From CAJBVG01 sp044376465 (GTDB taxonomy: Bacteria; Bacteroidota; Bacteroidia; Sphingobacteriales; Sphingobacteriaceae), in assembly GCA_044376465.1 (NCBI GenBank), contig JBILKW010000013.1, positions 1 to 22,802 of the forward strand: a stretch of 22,802 nt of DNA, in the 5' to 3' direction. Every line of letters starts with the position of its first letter. Position 1 is the stretch's first letter. A model generated the notes under the pieces. That model did no database searches. It was not told the DNA's origin and saw only the letters and a program-made list of their open reading frames with translations. Below, in pieces: positions 15,513 to 22,560 of this stretch. Both the position numbers and the translations under genes were made by a program.

Positions 15513-16408
15513 TATAAATTATATTTTAACTTAATTGCTTCAGTTGGCTTGTGTTTCCACCTTCTGTGCGACCATAACCAAAATTCAGGTTTTTCTTTGA
15601 TTCTTTCTTCTAAGTAACGTGTATGGAGCTCTGTAATTTCAAACTCTTTAAATTCACCAACATTTTCTGCTAAAATAACAAATTCAAACTCTAAATGCCC
15701 TCTTTTTACTTGCTCAATGTCCATAAAAGCTAGTACATTGTTAAAATGTTTTGATATTTTTTCTGTACCCATAAATACAGGAGTGTCTTGATTTAAAAAG
15801 CTTGTCCAATAATTGCTATCTGAGCTGGAGGGTGTTTGATCGGCAATAATGGCTATGCTAAACTGTGTAGAGCTGTTTTTTATAAGCGTACGCATCGATG
15901 TTTGCATAGGTAAGGCTACTATGCCATGCCTAGTGCGCATATCATAAAATAATTTATCGAAAATTTTATTGTGAAGGGGTTTATATATTCCATAGGTTGT
16001 AATTGGAGTGTATATTGGTAAGGCTTGTGCAAACCATTCCCAATTGTGGTAATGACCAAATACAATACTGATGTTTCTGCCCTCATTTATTAACTCGTAA
16101 AAACGTTCAGAATTTTTAATTTTTACTCGTTTTTTTAACTCCGCTTCAGTAAAGGATACAAGTTTGGTGGTTTCTAAAAACACATCGCATAAATGATGGT
16201 AGAATTTTTTTTCAATTGTTTTACGTTGCGATTCGTTCAATTCTGGAAAGGCATTTTTTAAATTTTGATATACTACTTTTCTTCTATATCCAACTACATG
16301 GTAAATTAAAAGGTAGAAAAAATCACTTAAAAAATAGATGATACTAAATGGTAAATAGGAAACTAGGCGTATTAAAAAAACACCTATATATGAAAAAAAA
16401 CTATTCAT
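15512..16408 (-). CDS. Lipid A biosynthesis-type acyltransferase (LpxL/HtrB family)
   Basis: Membrane-bound late acyltransferase that adds a secondary acyl chain to lipid A, or a close relative acting on another envelope lipid. ATG at 16408 gives 298 residues; the frame reaches back to a TTG at 16417 that I rejected. An N-terminal hydrophobic anchor (about 1-38) is followed by YRRKVVYQNLKNAFPE (41-56). The catalytic H-x4-E motif is H119 to E124 in FGHYHNWEW, and IADQTP with the later HRRWK is the usual substrate-site signature. It overlaps the upstream GWxTD gene by eight bases and the downstream glycosyltransferase by one, so all three are translationally coupled. Confidence 0.85.
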   Translation of the reverse strand: MNSFFSYIGVFLIRLVSYLPFSIIYFLSDFFYLLIYHVVGYRRKVVYQNLKNAFPELNESQRKTIEKKFYHHLCDVFLETTKLVSFTEAELKKRVKIKNSERFYELINEGRNISIVFGHYHNWEWFAQALPIYTPITTYGIYKPLHNKIFDKLFYDMRTRHGIVALPMQTSMRTLIKNSSTQFSIAIIADQTPSSSDSNYWTSFLNQDTPVFMGTEKISKHFNNVLAFMDIEQVKRGHLEFEFVILAENVGEFKEFEITELHTRYLEERIKEKPEFWLWSHRRWKHKPTEAIKLKYNL

Positions 16409-17849
16409 TAAAATCAAGATCTAAACGTTTGCCAAAATAATCGGCATCAGTATTATCATCGTCATATTTCATTGTTCTTGCCATTATTTTATATTTCCAT
16501 TGCGGATCATTTCGTTCGCCAACTAAATTTGAGTGCAATAAAACCATTTCATTTCTGATGTTATCCGGACTAAAGAAAACGAATTTACGATTAGAGAATG
16601 TTTTTATTTTGAAATATTGCCAAATTTCATAAGGGTAAGCTTGGTTATCCATATCGTTAAAACGGATGTTGTTTGGCGCGCCGTATTTCAAAAATATAAA
16701 TCCTCGATCTGATGCATAACCTTTAGTAAATGGTGAACTAAATTTTGCATTTACAATTTTTACTTGCTCTTCGTATTCAGCCCATCTTACTGCCGATTCT
16801 CCGGGGTGGCGTTTCTCCCAGAAGTATATAAGGTATTGACGCATTAATGTTTCATCGTCATTTGCTATTAATGTTTTTGTGTAATCTAATTCTTGTTGAA
16901 TAGAAATAGGAGCAAGGCACTTTATATTTTCTATCATTTCCTCCTTATTATATTTTGCTGCAAAGGAATTATCGAAAGCAATGCCAGAAATGGCTGAGAT
17001 ATCGCCAGATAGCGATTTGTTACTACGTTGAAAAAAATTACTTTTAGATGCAATTATTTCATTGTTTCTATTTCTTAATTCTACCACAACATAATAACTT
17101 CCACTTGGTAAAAGAGAAATATCAAATTCGTTTAAAAGTATGATTACGTCTTTTGCTAATACTTTTCTGGATTGAGTATAATTACTTAATTTATTGTTTC
17201 CATTAGCATTTTGTAAATAGTAACTAAGTAAATAAGATTCATTTGCAGACACTAACTGTGTATTGTATATTTCAGAATAAAAAATAAGTTTGCTTACATT
17301 TGTTGGAAGGAAGTTGTTAACAAATGGAACCATTTGAAAACCATTTCTATTAAATTGTTTATTGGCACTGGCTTTTGAATACGATTCAAGTAATATAATA
17401 TCTGATACAGATATCTTATTTTTTTCATAATTAATTTCAAAATCTTGCTTTACAATTTCCATGTTTTTAACATTTCCGTTGTCAACAATCGTTAATTCAA
17501 AATTGTATTTTCCATTGGGCAGTTTATATCTTTTCTGATCTATAAAGTTCGAACTTACATTTACTGTATCTGTTAATTCGGGACTCAATAAGTTAAATTT
17601 CTCTGCAGAAATAATCTGTTCGTTTTGTTTAATAATTATGGTGATGCCAATGCTCCCTTGGAAAAGATTTTTTTTATTTTTAGCGTATTCTACAGAATTT
17701 CCATTTACAGAGATATGTGTTTCTAAATAAGGCTCTTGTTCGGGGGTATTAAAAGTATAATAAGATAGGTATGCTTTTAATTTTTTGGCTTCGGTTGTAA
17801 TTGGTATTATAAATAGTACCAACGTAGATATTAATAATATTTTTTTCAT
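16401..17849 (-). CDS. GWxTD domain-containing exported protein
   Basis: With the ATG at 17849 (not the upstream TTG at 17867) the product has 482 residues. It has a clear signal peptide (MKKILLISTLVLFIIPITTEA), so it is secreted to the periplasm or outer membrane. Residues about 25-280 are beta-rich with repeated strand patterns. Residues about 330-440 match the GWxTD domain: a WEKRHP/AEYEEQ helix, then KGYASDRGFIFLKYGAPN (around 376-393) and YEIWQYF. In this protein the name-giving G-W-x-T-D reads G-Y-A-S-D. The domain's function is not known; it is frequent in Bacteroidota. It heads the operon with an acyltransferase and a glycosyltransferase, suggesting a role in envelope assembly. A -7 box lies at 17889-17896. 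Confidence 0.8.
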   Translation of the reverse strand: MKKILLISTLVLFIIPITTEAKKLKAYLSYYTFNTPEQEPYLETHISVNGNSVEYAKNKKNLFQGSIGITIIIKQNEQIISAEKFNLLSPELTDTVNVSSNFIDQKRYKLPNGKYNFELTIVDNGNVKNMEIVKQDFEINYEKNKISVSDIILLESYSKASANKQFNRNGFQMVPFVNNFLPTNVSKLIFYSEIYNTQLVSANESYLLSYYLQNANGNNKLSNYTQSRKVLAKDVIILLNEFDISLLPSGSYYVVVELRNRNNEIIASKSNFFQRSNKSLSGDISAISGIAFDNSFAAKYNKEEMIENIKCLAPISIQQELDYTKTLIANDDETLMRQYLIYFWEKRHPGESAVRWAEYEEQVKIVNAKFSSPFTKGYASDRGFIFLKYGAPNNIRFNDMDNQAYPYEIWQYFKIKTFSNRKFVFFSPDNIRNEMVLLHSNLVGERNDPQWKYKIMARTMKYDDDNTDADYFGKRLDLDFNE

Positions 17850-17888
17850 GATGATAAAATTAAACAAACTAATGTAAATTTACGCTTT

Positions 17889-17896
17889 CAAAATTA
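17889..17896 (-). promoter_or_regulatory. -7 box for the GWxTD operon
   Basis: The minus strand reads TAATTTTG, a full match to TAnnTTTG. Transcription would start near 17882 and leave a leader of about 33 bases before the ATG at 17849. A TTTG exists upstream, but only 13 bases away, shorter than the usual spacing of about 18-20. Confidence 0.4.
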
Positions 17897-17936
17897 TTTT
17901 CTACTTATACAAATGTCTATCTAATGTCAATTATAT

Positions 17937-18503
17937 ATGCATATTAATTACCTTCCCAATATATCCTATTTTCAGGAATTACTTGCTAAGAAAGAGTATG
18001 TTTTTCATTTAAATGATGTATATCATAGACAAACTTATAGAAACAGAACTGAAATTGTTGGCCCCAATGGCCTTATGGTACTAAGCATTCCTACTGTAAA
18101 ATTAGACCCAGTAAAGAGAAATTTCGAAAACATAAGAATATCATATTCTGAAGCATGGTTAAAGCAACATTGGAAAAGTTTCGAGTCTGCCTATAGACGT
18201 TCTATATATTTTGAATATTATGAAGATAAATTCAAAGATTTGTATCAGAAACCAGCTTTTGAATACTTGTGGGAGTTCAATCTTGATTTAATAAAAAGGG
18301 TGTTAAGTATTTTAAGAGTTAAGGATACATTAATTTTGGATAAAGAGACTAGAATTGAGCCTAATAAGTATAATCAGCTGTTATATAATAAGAAATATAC
18401 CCAAGTATTTAGTAGTAAAATTGAATTTGCTGAGAATTTATCGATCATAGACTTGTTATTTAATACCGGCCCTCAAGCTGTAGATTATTTAAAATCAAAT
18501 TAG
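17937..18503 (+). CDS. WbqC-like family protein
   Basis: A 188-residue cytoplasmic protein of the WbqC-like family, whose members occur in polysaccharide/O-antigen gene clusters and whose chemistry is not established here. Family features: an N-terminal INYLPNISYFQELL, HRQTYRNRTEIVGPNGLMVLSIP (about 29-51) and WLKQHWKSFESAYRRSIYFEYY (about 74-95). The C-terminal half has a WEFNLDLIKRVL helix. Relatives often start with a few more residues before YLP, but a stop (TAA 17922-17924) lies just upstream in this frame, so ATG 17937 is the best start. It diverges from the envelope operon (GWxTD, acyltransferase, glycosyltransferase) across 87 bases, in keeping with a surface-glycan role. Its stop codon lies in a hairpin. 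Confidence 0.8.
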   Translation: MHINYLPNISYFQELLAKKEYVFHLNDVYHRQTYRNRTEIVGPNGLMVLSIPTVKLDPVKRNFENIRISYSEAWLKQHWKSFESAYRRSIYFEYYEDKFKDLYQKPAFEYLWEFNLDLIKRVLSILRVKDTLILDKETRIEPNKYNQLLYNKKYTQVFSSKIEFAENLSIIDLLFNTGPQAVDYLKSN

Positions 18504-18528
18504 TACTAAAATAAGTACTATTATTTTT
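18501..18528 (+). terminator. Weak hairpin terminator at the end of the WbqC-like gene
   Basis: TAGTACT (18501-18507) pairs perfectly with AGTACTA (18514-18520) around a six-base loop and is followed by TTATTTTT. The TAG stop codon is the first three bases of the stem. The stem is short and AT-rich, so termination may be partial. The T-rich tail overlaps the -33 box of the next promoter. Confidence 0.45.
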
Positions 18529-18557
18529 GATATCTCAATTAATATATATTACTTTTG
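18526..18557 (+). promoter_or_regulatory. Consensus Bacteroidota promoter for the first lipoprotein
   Basis: TTTG (18526-18529), a 20-base spacer and TACTTTTG (18550-18557) match the -33 TTTG / -7 TAnnTTTG consensus in both boxes and in spacing. Transcription should begin near 18563, giving a leader of about 31 bases to the ATG at 18594. This is the most complete promoter in the window. Confidence 0.7.
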
Positions 18558-18593
18558 GCACAAATATTATTATTAATCAATTAGCAAAATATT

Positions 18594-19205
18594 ATGAAAA
18601 AGAATTTTAAATTATTGTTATTAGTAGGTTTAGCGGTTTCAATTGGTTTTACATCGTGTACAGATGACGAAGAGGATGTAACACCTACTCCAACTCCAGT
18701 AACTTACGGACAAATAAACACGTACTCAGCAAAATTAATGGGAGGACAAACTACATCAAGTGCAGGTAGTTTCTTTTCTACATCTACCGGTTTAGTAATT
18801 AGTTCTGTTGATGCAGGAGCGAGCACAACAATCCAATCTTCAATAGATTTAGTGTATTTCTATGGATCTTCAAATTTAGCAACCATTGGAGCGCCTAACG
18901 ACGCAACTGTAGGTGTAGCACATGCAAATAACACAAGCTTAGGAAACTGGACTGTTAAGAATGCAACTAAATTTGTTGCTACGAATTTAACTCCAGCAAA
19001 CTTTATTGCTTCTTCAAATGATTCATTAATTAAAACGATAGATACTAGCACCGTATCGGCTTCATTAATACCACAATTAACAGTAGGAAAGATAGTAGCA
19101 TTTAAAACAGCAGCGGGCAAATATGGTTTATACCATGTTGCTGCCATTGCAGGAACAGATGGTACAAATCGTACAATTACCATTGATGTAAAAGTTCAGA
19201 AATAA
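18594..19205 (+). CDS. Uncharacterised lipoprotein, copy 1 of a tandem pair
   Basis: A 203-residue lipoprotein of a family I do not recognise. The signal (MKKNFKLLLLVGLAVSIGFTSC) ends in lipobox FTSC with the lipidated C22. Right after it come TDDEEDV and a Pro/Thr linker. An acidic patch directly after the cysteine resembles the lipoprotein export signal of Bacteroidota and predicts exposure on the outer surface. The mature domain looks beta-rich: LMGGQTTSSAGSFFSTS (about 48-64), SIDLVYFYGS (about 85-94), WTVKNATKF (about 119-127) and the C-terminal VGKIVAFKTAAGKYG, YHVAAI, RTITIDVKVQ. Its neighbour at 19285 has the same length and the same motifs in the same order, so the two arose by duplication. 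It has its own strong promoter and terminator, so it may be made at a higher level than copy 2. Confidence 0.85.
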   Translation: MKKNFKLLLLVGLAVSIGFTSCTDDEEDVTPTPTPVTYGQINTYSAKLMGGQTTSSAGSFFSTSTGLVISSVDAGASTTIQSSIDLVYFYGSSNLATIGAPNDATVGVAHANNTSLGNWTVKNATKFVATNLTPANFIASSNDSLIKTIDTSTVSASLIPQLTVGKIVAFKTAAGKYGLYHVAAIAGTDGTNRTITIDVKVQK

Positions 19206-19228
19206 TATTTTTTAAAAAAAATAATATG

Positions 19229-19259
19229 AAAAGAGCCCTTTTTAGGGCTCTTTTTTTTT
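19229..19259 (+). terminator. Strong Rho-independent terminator between the lipoprotein genes
   Basis: AAAAGAGCCCT (19229-19239) pairs with AGGGCTCTTTT (19244-19254) around a TTTT loop, an 11-bp stem, and the T-run continues to 19259. It ends the transcript of the first lipoprotein and separates it from the second. Its last bases run into TACCTTCG (19259-19266), a one-mismatch -7 box that could serve the second gene. Confidence 0.92.
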
Positions 19260-19284
19260 ACCTTCGGTTTCTAATCTTATTAAT

Positions 19285-19896
19285 ATGAAACGATATATTA
19301 AAATAGTATTATTGATCTCTTTATCAAGTTCTGTGTTTGTAGCATGTACTGAAGAAGAGGATGTTAAAACACCAACAGGCCCAACATACACAACACTTGC
19401 TTCTTATGAAGTTAAGTTATTAGGAGGCCAAACAAACAGCAATTTGGGTAGTTTTTATTCAACTTCCGAAGATTCAATTTACTTTACATCTACTGCTGGT
19501 TTACCCATCAACCAATCTAAAATAGATTTTATCTACTATTTTGGTTCACAAACCAACGATTCTAGTGTAATTGCTTCACCTAAAGATGCTGTATTTAATA
19601 ATCCCGACGATCAAAATCCTCATAAAACAGTAAAAACCTGGACTGTTAAAAACAATACCTTGTTTTTAACATTAAATACAAGTGCAGCTGCGTTCAATAA
19701 CATGAGGAATGATTCGTTATTGATGAATGATTTAGATTCGAATGTTAAGGCCACAAAAATTACAAAGTTAAAAGTGGGAGACGTGGTAGGGTTTAAAACG
19801 GCAACTGGCAAATTAGGAGCATACCATGTAAGAGCCATTAACAACACAAATGCAATTTCAAGAGCAATTACAATAGATGTAAAAGTACAAGAATAA
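19285..19896 (+). CDS. Uncharacterised lipoprotein, copy 2 of a tandem pair
   Basis: Paralogue of the preceding gene and also 203 residues. The signal peptide ends in VFVAC (lipobox, C21) and is followed by TEEEDV and TPTGPTY, again an acidic surface-export-like patch. Shared motifs are LLGGQTNSNLGSFYSTS, SKIDFIYYFGS, WTVKNNTLF, LKVGDVVGFKTATGKLGAYHVRAI and RAITIDVKVQ. The middle of the domain (DSSVIASPKDAVFNNPDDQ) and the part before the last strands differ most from copy 1. No catalytic motif is apparent. It is separated from copy 1 by a strong terminator but only six bases from mgtE, so it probably shares a transcript with the magnesium channel. A one-mismatch -7 box (TACCTTCG, 19259-19266) lies about 18 bases upstream. 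Confidence 0.85.
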   Translation: MKRYIKIVLLISLSSSVFVACTEEEDVKTPTGPTYTTLASYEVKLLGGQTNSNLGSFYSTSEDSIYFTSTAGLPINQSKIDFIYYFGSQTNDSSVIASPKDAVFNNPDDQNPHKTVKTWTVKNNTLFLTLNTSAAAFNNMRNDSLLMNDLDSNVKATKITKLKVGDVVGFKTATGKLGAYHVRAINNTNAISRAITIDVKVQE

Positions 19897-19902
19897 TTAA
19901 CG

Positions 19903-21252
19903 ATGAAACAACGCGACGATATCTTGTTTGATTTGGAGAAAATCGAGGACCTTTTAGAGGGTTCTGAACAAGAATTGCGTTTATTTTTAGATGAATTACA
20001 TCCTTCTGAAATTGCTAAAATCTTAGATCTTTTAAAAGATAAAAAAAGAAAAATTGTAATTGGGTTATTACCAATAGATGTCGCTTCAGAAGCAATATCA
20101 GAGATGGATCCAGAATCTCATCCAGAGAAATTATTAGCAAGTTTACACACCGAGTTAGTAACAAATATTGTTGAAGAGCTTTCTTATGATGACGCTACCG
20201 ATATAGTTTCTCAACTTTCAGAAGAAAAAAGAGAGGAAATATTAGAAAATATTGACGAAGAAGATGCTTCAGAAATAAGAAAGTTATTAACCTATAGCGA
20301 AGATTCTGCCGGTGGGTTAATGTCGACAGAATTCATAAAAATAAATTATGCCCATAACAAACGTGATGCGCTTGAAGAAGTAGCAAATCAATCAGAAGAA
20401 ATTGAAAACTTCTATGCAATTTATGTAATTGATGATGATAATAGATTAATAGGTACAGTAAGTTTAAAAAACTTAATTAAAGCAAAACCTACTGTTCAGA
20501 TTGAAGCTTTAATCGACGAAGATTTGGTATACGTAAATGTTGATACCGACCAAGAGGAAGTAGCACAACTTTTATCGCAATACAATTTACCAGGCATTCC
20601 GGTAGTAGATACCGAAATGAAATTATTGGGAGTGGTTTCATTCGATGATGTTATAGACGTATTAGAAGAAGAAACAACTGAAGACATTTTGAAAATAGCC
20701 AACGTATCAGACGAAGAAGAGTTGAGCGGTAATTGGAAAGATGCTGTAAAAAGCAGAGTGCCTTGGCTTATGGTAAATACAGTAACTGCTTTCCTGGCCA
20801 GTTCTGTAGTTTATTTTTTCCAACCCGCAATACAGAAAATTACCTTATTGGCAACATTTATGCCCATTATTGCTGGTTTAGGCGGCAATGCAGGCACCCA
20901 AGCACTAGCGGTAACGATTCGCCGCATTTCACTAAATACATTACCCGATTCAAAAGTTCTAGAAACAATTAAAAAGGAAGTATTAGTAGGAATTATAAAT
21001 GGATTGGTGTTCGGAACGGTAGTTTCCATTGTGGCTGTTTTCAACAATCATTCGCCAGTGCTCGGACTGGTTGTATTCATGGCCATGTTCGGAAATTTAG
21101 TGATTGCTGGTATTATAGGTGCATCAGTACCCATTGTGTTGGAAAAACTTGGTTTCGACCCTGCTGTAGCTTCCTCCATTATACTAACAGCCTTTACCGA
21201 TACCCTAGGCTTTTTACTTATTCTAGGCCTAGGATCTTATTTCTTACTCTAG
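19903..21252 (+). CDS. mgtE: Magnesium channel/transporter MgtE
   Basis: Homodimeric Mg2+ channel of the inner membrane, gated by cytoplasmic Mg2+. The 449 residues follow the family layout. A helical MgtE N-domain (about 20-130) contains the repeated LHPSEIAKIL/LLP and LSYDDATDIVSQL motifs. SAGGLMSTEFI (135-145) opens CBS domain 1 (about 138-198), and CBS domain 2 covers about 202-258 (IPVVDTEMKLLGVVSFDDVI). A plug helix follows at about 259-280. The five membrane helices (about 285-449) include PIIAGLGGNAGTQALAVTIRR (321-341) and the pore acid D433 in FTDTLGF. Full length and intact. It starts six bases after lipoprotein copy 2. No Mg2+ riboswitch leader is present, so control is probably by the CBS gate and the shared promoter. 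Confidence 0.96.
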   Translation: MKQRDDILFDLEKIEDLLEGSEQELRLFLDELHPSEIAKILDLLKDKKRKIVIGLLPIDVASEAISEMDPESHPEKLLASLHTELVTNIVEELSYDDATDIVSQLSEEKREEILENIDEEDASEIRKLLTYSEDSAGGLMSTEFIKINYAHNKRDALEEVANQSEEIENFYAIYVIDDDNRLIGTVSLKNLIKAKPTVQIEALIDEDLVYVNVDTDQEEVAQLLSQYNLPGIPVVDTEMKLLGVVSFDDVIDVLEEETTEDILKIANVSDEEELSGNWKDAVKSRVPWLMVNTVTAFLASSVVYFFQPAIQKITLLATFMPIIAGLGGNAGTQALAVTIRRISLNTLPDSKVLETIKKEVLVGIINGLVFGTVVSIVAVFNNHSPVLGLVVFMAMFGNLVIAGIIGASVPIVLEKLGFDPAVASSIILTAFTDTLGFLLILGLGSYFLL

Positions 21253-21260
21253 TTTTTAAT

Positions 21261-22046
21261 TTATATACTATTAATTTTCTTCTGCATTTCCATCATAATA
21301 CTCGTTAATTGGCTAATGCTCATTTCTTGTTCGGGTTCTGGAAACGACATGCTAATGTAAGCTTTGGCTTTCCATATTTCCATCACATCTTCTGAAGAAA
21401 TTGGATAAGGTTCGTACGATTTATTATCGGATTTTAATACCAATGATTTTTGATCTTTTAATTTGTTTATTACACGCTTATACACAATACCATCATTTTT
21501 ACTTACAACAACATATGTTTCATTGGATTTTAACGATTTCCAATCGTCAACATATTCGCCTACTACTATGCTGCCAGGTTGTATGGGTAGCATAGAGTCG
21601 CCTTTTATTTCGAATGCTCTAAATGTACCACCTTGCAACATTGGTAAATGAAATTTAGGTAGCTCTTTAACAAACTCAGGGTCGGCGTACCCGTTAATAT
21701 ATCCTGCACTTGCTTTTACTGGTACAAGTTCGATGTTTTCATTATCGTCTTTATCTACCGTTATGCTTAATACTCTAAGATTTCCTGCTTTAATCTCTTT
21801 TTCCTTTTCTAAACGTGTTTCTCGTTCTCCTAACCATTTATCTGTAATACGTTCTGAAACCAACTCATCTACACTAATACTAAAATAATTAGCAATGGAT
21901 TTCATATTGTCCATTTTAGGACTAGCGCGATCTTCCTCATATGCACCAATCATTGAGCGTTTGATGCCAATTGCATCTGCAAATTCTTGTTGTGTTAAAT
22001 TGTGCTTTTTTCTTAAAAATCGGATGTTTGAACTAATTTTTTTCAT
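21261..22046 (-). CDS. Self-cleaving XRE repressor with S24 peptidase domain (LexA/CI-like)
   Basis: A 261-residue transcriptional repressor. Residues 7-62 are an XRE-type helix-turn-helix (LTQQEFADAIGIKRSMIGAYEEDRA). A charged linker (65-105) joins it to the S24/S26 LexA-type domain. The serine is S151 in GDSMLP and the general-base lysine is K190 in GIVYKRV, in the usual order and spacing. An Ala-Gly bond (A114-G115 in KASAGY) is the probable self-cleavage site. It should bind DNA as a dimer and inactivate itself by cleavage on a signal, classically RecA filaments on damaged DNA. It diverges from the GIY-YIG-like gene across 87 bases that likely hold its operator. It lies eight bases from the convergent mgtE with no terminator between. 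No phage genes are nearby, so this is more likely a cellular stress regulator. Confidence 0.88.
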   Translation of the reverse strand: MKKISSNIRFLRKKHNLTQQEFADAIGIKRSMIGAYEEDRASPKMDNMKSIANYFSISVDELVSERITDKWLGERETRLEKEKEIKAGNLRVLSITVDKDDNENIELVPVKASAGYINGYADPEFVKELPKFHLPMLQGGTFRAFEIKGDSMLPIQPGSIVVGEYVDDWKSLKSNETYVVVSKNDGIVYKRVINKLKDQKSLVLKSDNKSYEPYPISSEDVMEIWKAKAYISMSFPEPEQEMSISQLTSIMMEMQKKINSI

Positions 22047-22088
22047 ATTTATATTTTGAAATGCTAAAATTATTAGTATTATTGCATA

Positions 22089-22118
22089 TAAAATTAGTAA
22101 AAATAATTTAATATCAAA
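22089..22118 (-). promoter_or_regulatory. Possible promoter of the S24 repressor gene
   Basis: On the minus strand TTTG (22115-22118), an 18-base spacer and TAATTTTA (22089-22096, one base off the consensus) form a plausible promoter with a leader of about 35 bases. The same interval must contain the divergent promoter of the GIY-YIG-like gene (TAAATTTT at 22120-22127 is one base off). An imperfect CTAA-N5-TTAG dyad at 22064-22076 is a weak operator candidate. Confidence 0.3.
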
Positions 22119-22133
22119 CTAAATTTTTTAGCC

Positions 22134-22508
22134 ATGGTAATCGAAACACAGTGGAAAGAGTTAAGCAAAGGTCCGGTTTATCCTTCTAAATACCTATATT
22201 TTATTACAAATTCTAATAGGTCAGCTATTATTGTAGGCCTAACAGACGATATATATAGATTTGCTAAATCTTGTAGGAATGAACATGAAAATTTGTTCAA
22301 TCATGATGAAATTTCACCATTTAGGCTCGTATATTTTGAAGAATATGCGGATGTTTTTCAAGCAAAAGATCGTTATCGTTTTGTAAGTAAATGGACACGT
22401 ATACAAAAAGAAAAGATGATTCGATTATTTAACCAAGAATGGACAGATTTATCCGAAGCAATTATTTTAGAAGAAAAGGTTAAAGAACTTGTCGAAGTTA
22501 CACATTAA
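22134..22508 (+). CDS. GIY-YIG-fold protein, probably catalytically inactive
   Basis: A 124-residue cytoplasmic protein. Residues about 18-108 align without gaps, in the C-terminal half, to small GIY-YIG endonucleases of the type common in Bacteroidota. YLYFITNSN (20-28) stands for the GIY strand, IIVGLTDDIYRF (32-43) for the YIG strand and helix. RLVYFEEYADVFQAKDR (64-80) and SKWTRIQKEKMI with NQEWTDLSE (85-108) match the rest. The arginine after YIG is kept (R42). The catalytic metal-binding glutamate, normally in an A-x-x-R-E-K run before KxW, is replaced by tyrosine (Y81 in DRYRFVSKW), and YIG itself reads IVG. I infer a non-cutting, perhaps DNA-binding protein. It diverges from the S24 repressor and is followed by its own terminator, so it is a likely target of that repressor. 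Confidence 0.65.
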   Translation: MVIETQWKELSKGPVYPSKYLYFITNSNRSAIIVGLTDDIYRFAKSCRNEHENLFNHDEISPFRLVYFEEYADVFQAKDRYRFVSKWTRIQKEKMIRLFNQEWTDLSEAIILEEKVKELVEVTH

Positions 22509-22535
22509 AAAACCCGATCTAAAGACCGGGTTTTT
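22508..22535 (+). terminator. Rho-independent terminator after the GIY-YIG-like gene
   Basis: AAAAACCCG (22508-22516) pairs with CGGGTTTTT (22527-22535). Inside the stem an A-C mismatch is followed by a possible TCT/AGA extension. It begins at the last base of the stop codon and ends in five T. The stem sequence is like that of the terminator at 2424-2455 but the loops differ. Confidence 0.85.
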
Positions 22536-22560
22536 ACTACAACTAAACTAAACCAAAACA

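Noticed and set aside
20733..20972. 79-codon frame within mgtE
   Set aside because: It is out of frame inside an intact, highly conserved membrane domain and shows no family features.
21261..22046. Prophage CI repressor marking a prophage edge
   Set aside because: No phage structural, replication or integrase genes lie on either side; mgtE directly abuts it.
2424..22535. Dispersed repeat formed by the two AAAAACCCG...CGGGTTTTT hairpins (2424-2455 and 22508-22535)
   Set aside because: The similarity is confined to the terminator stem, each follows a gene end directly, and the loops differ; this is the usual terminator shape and not a mobile repeat.
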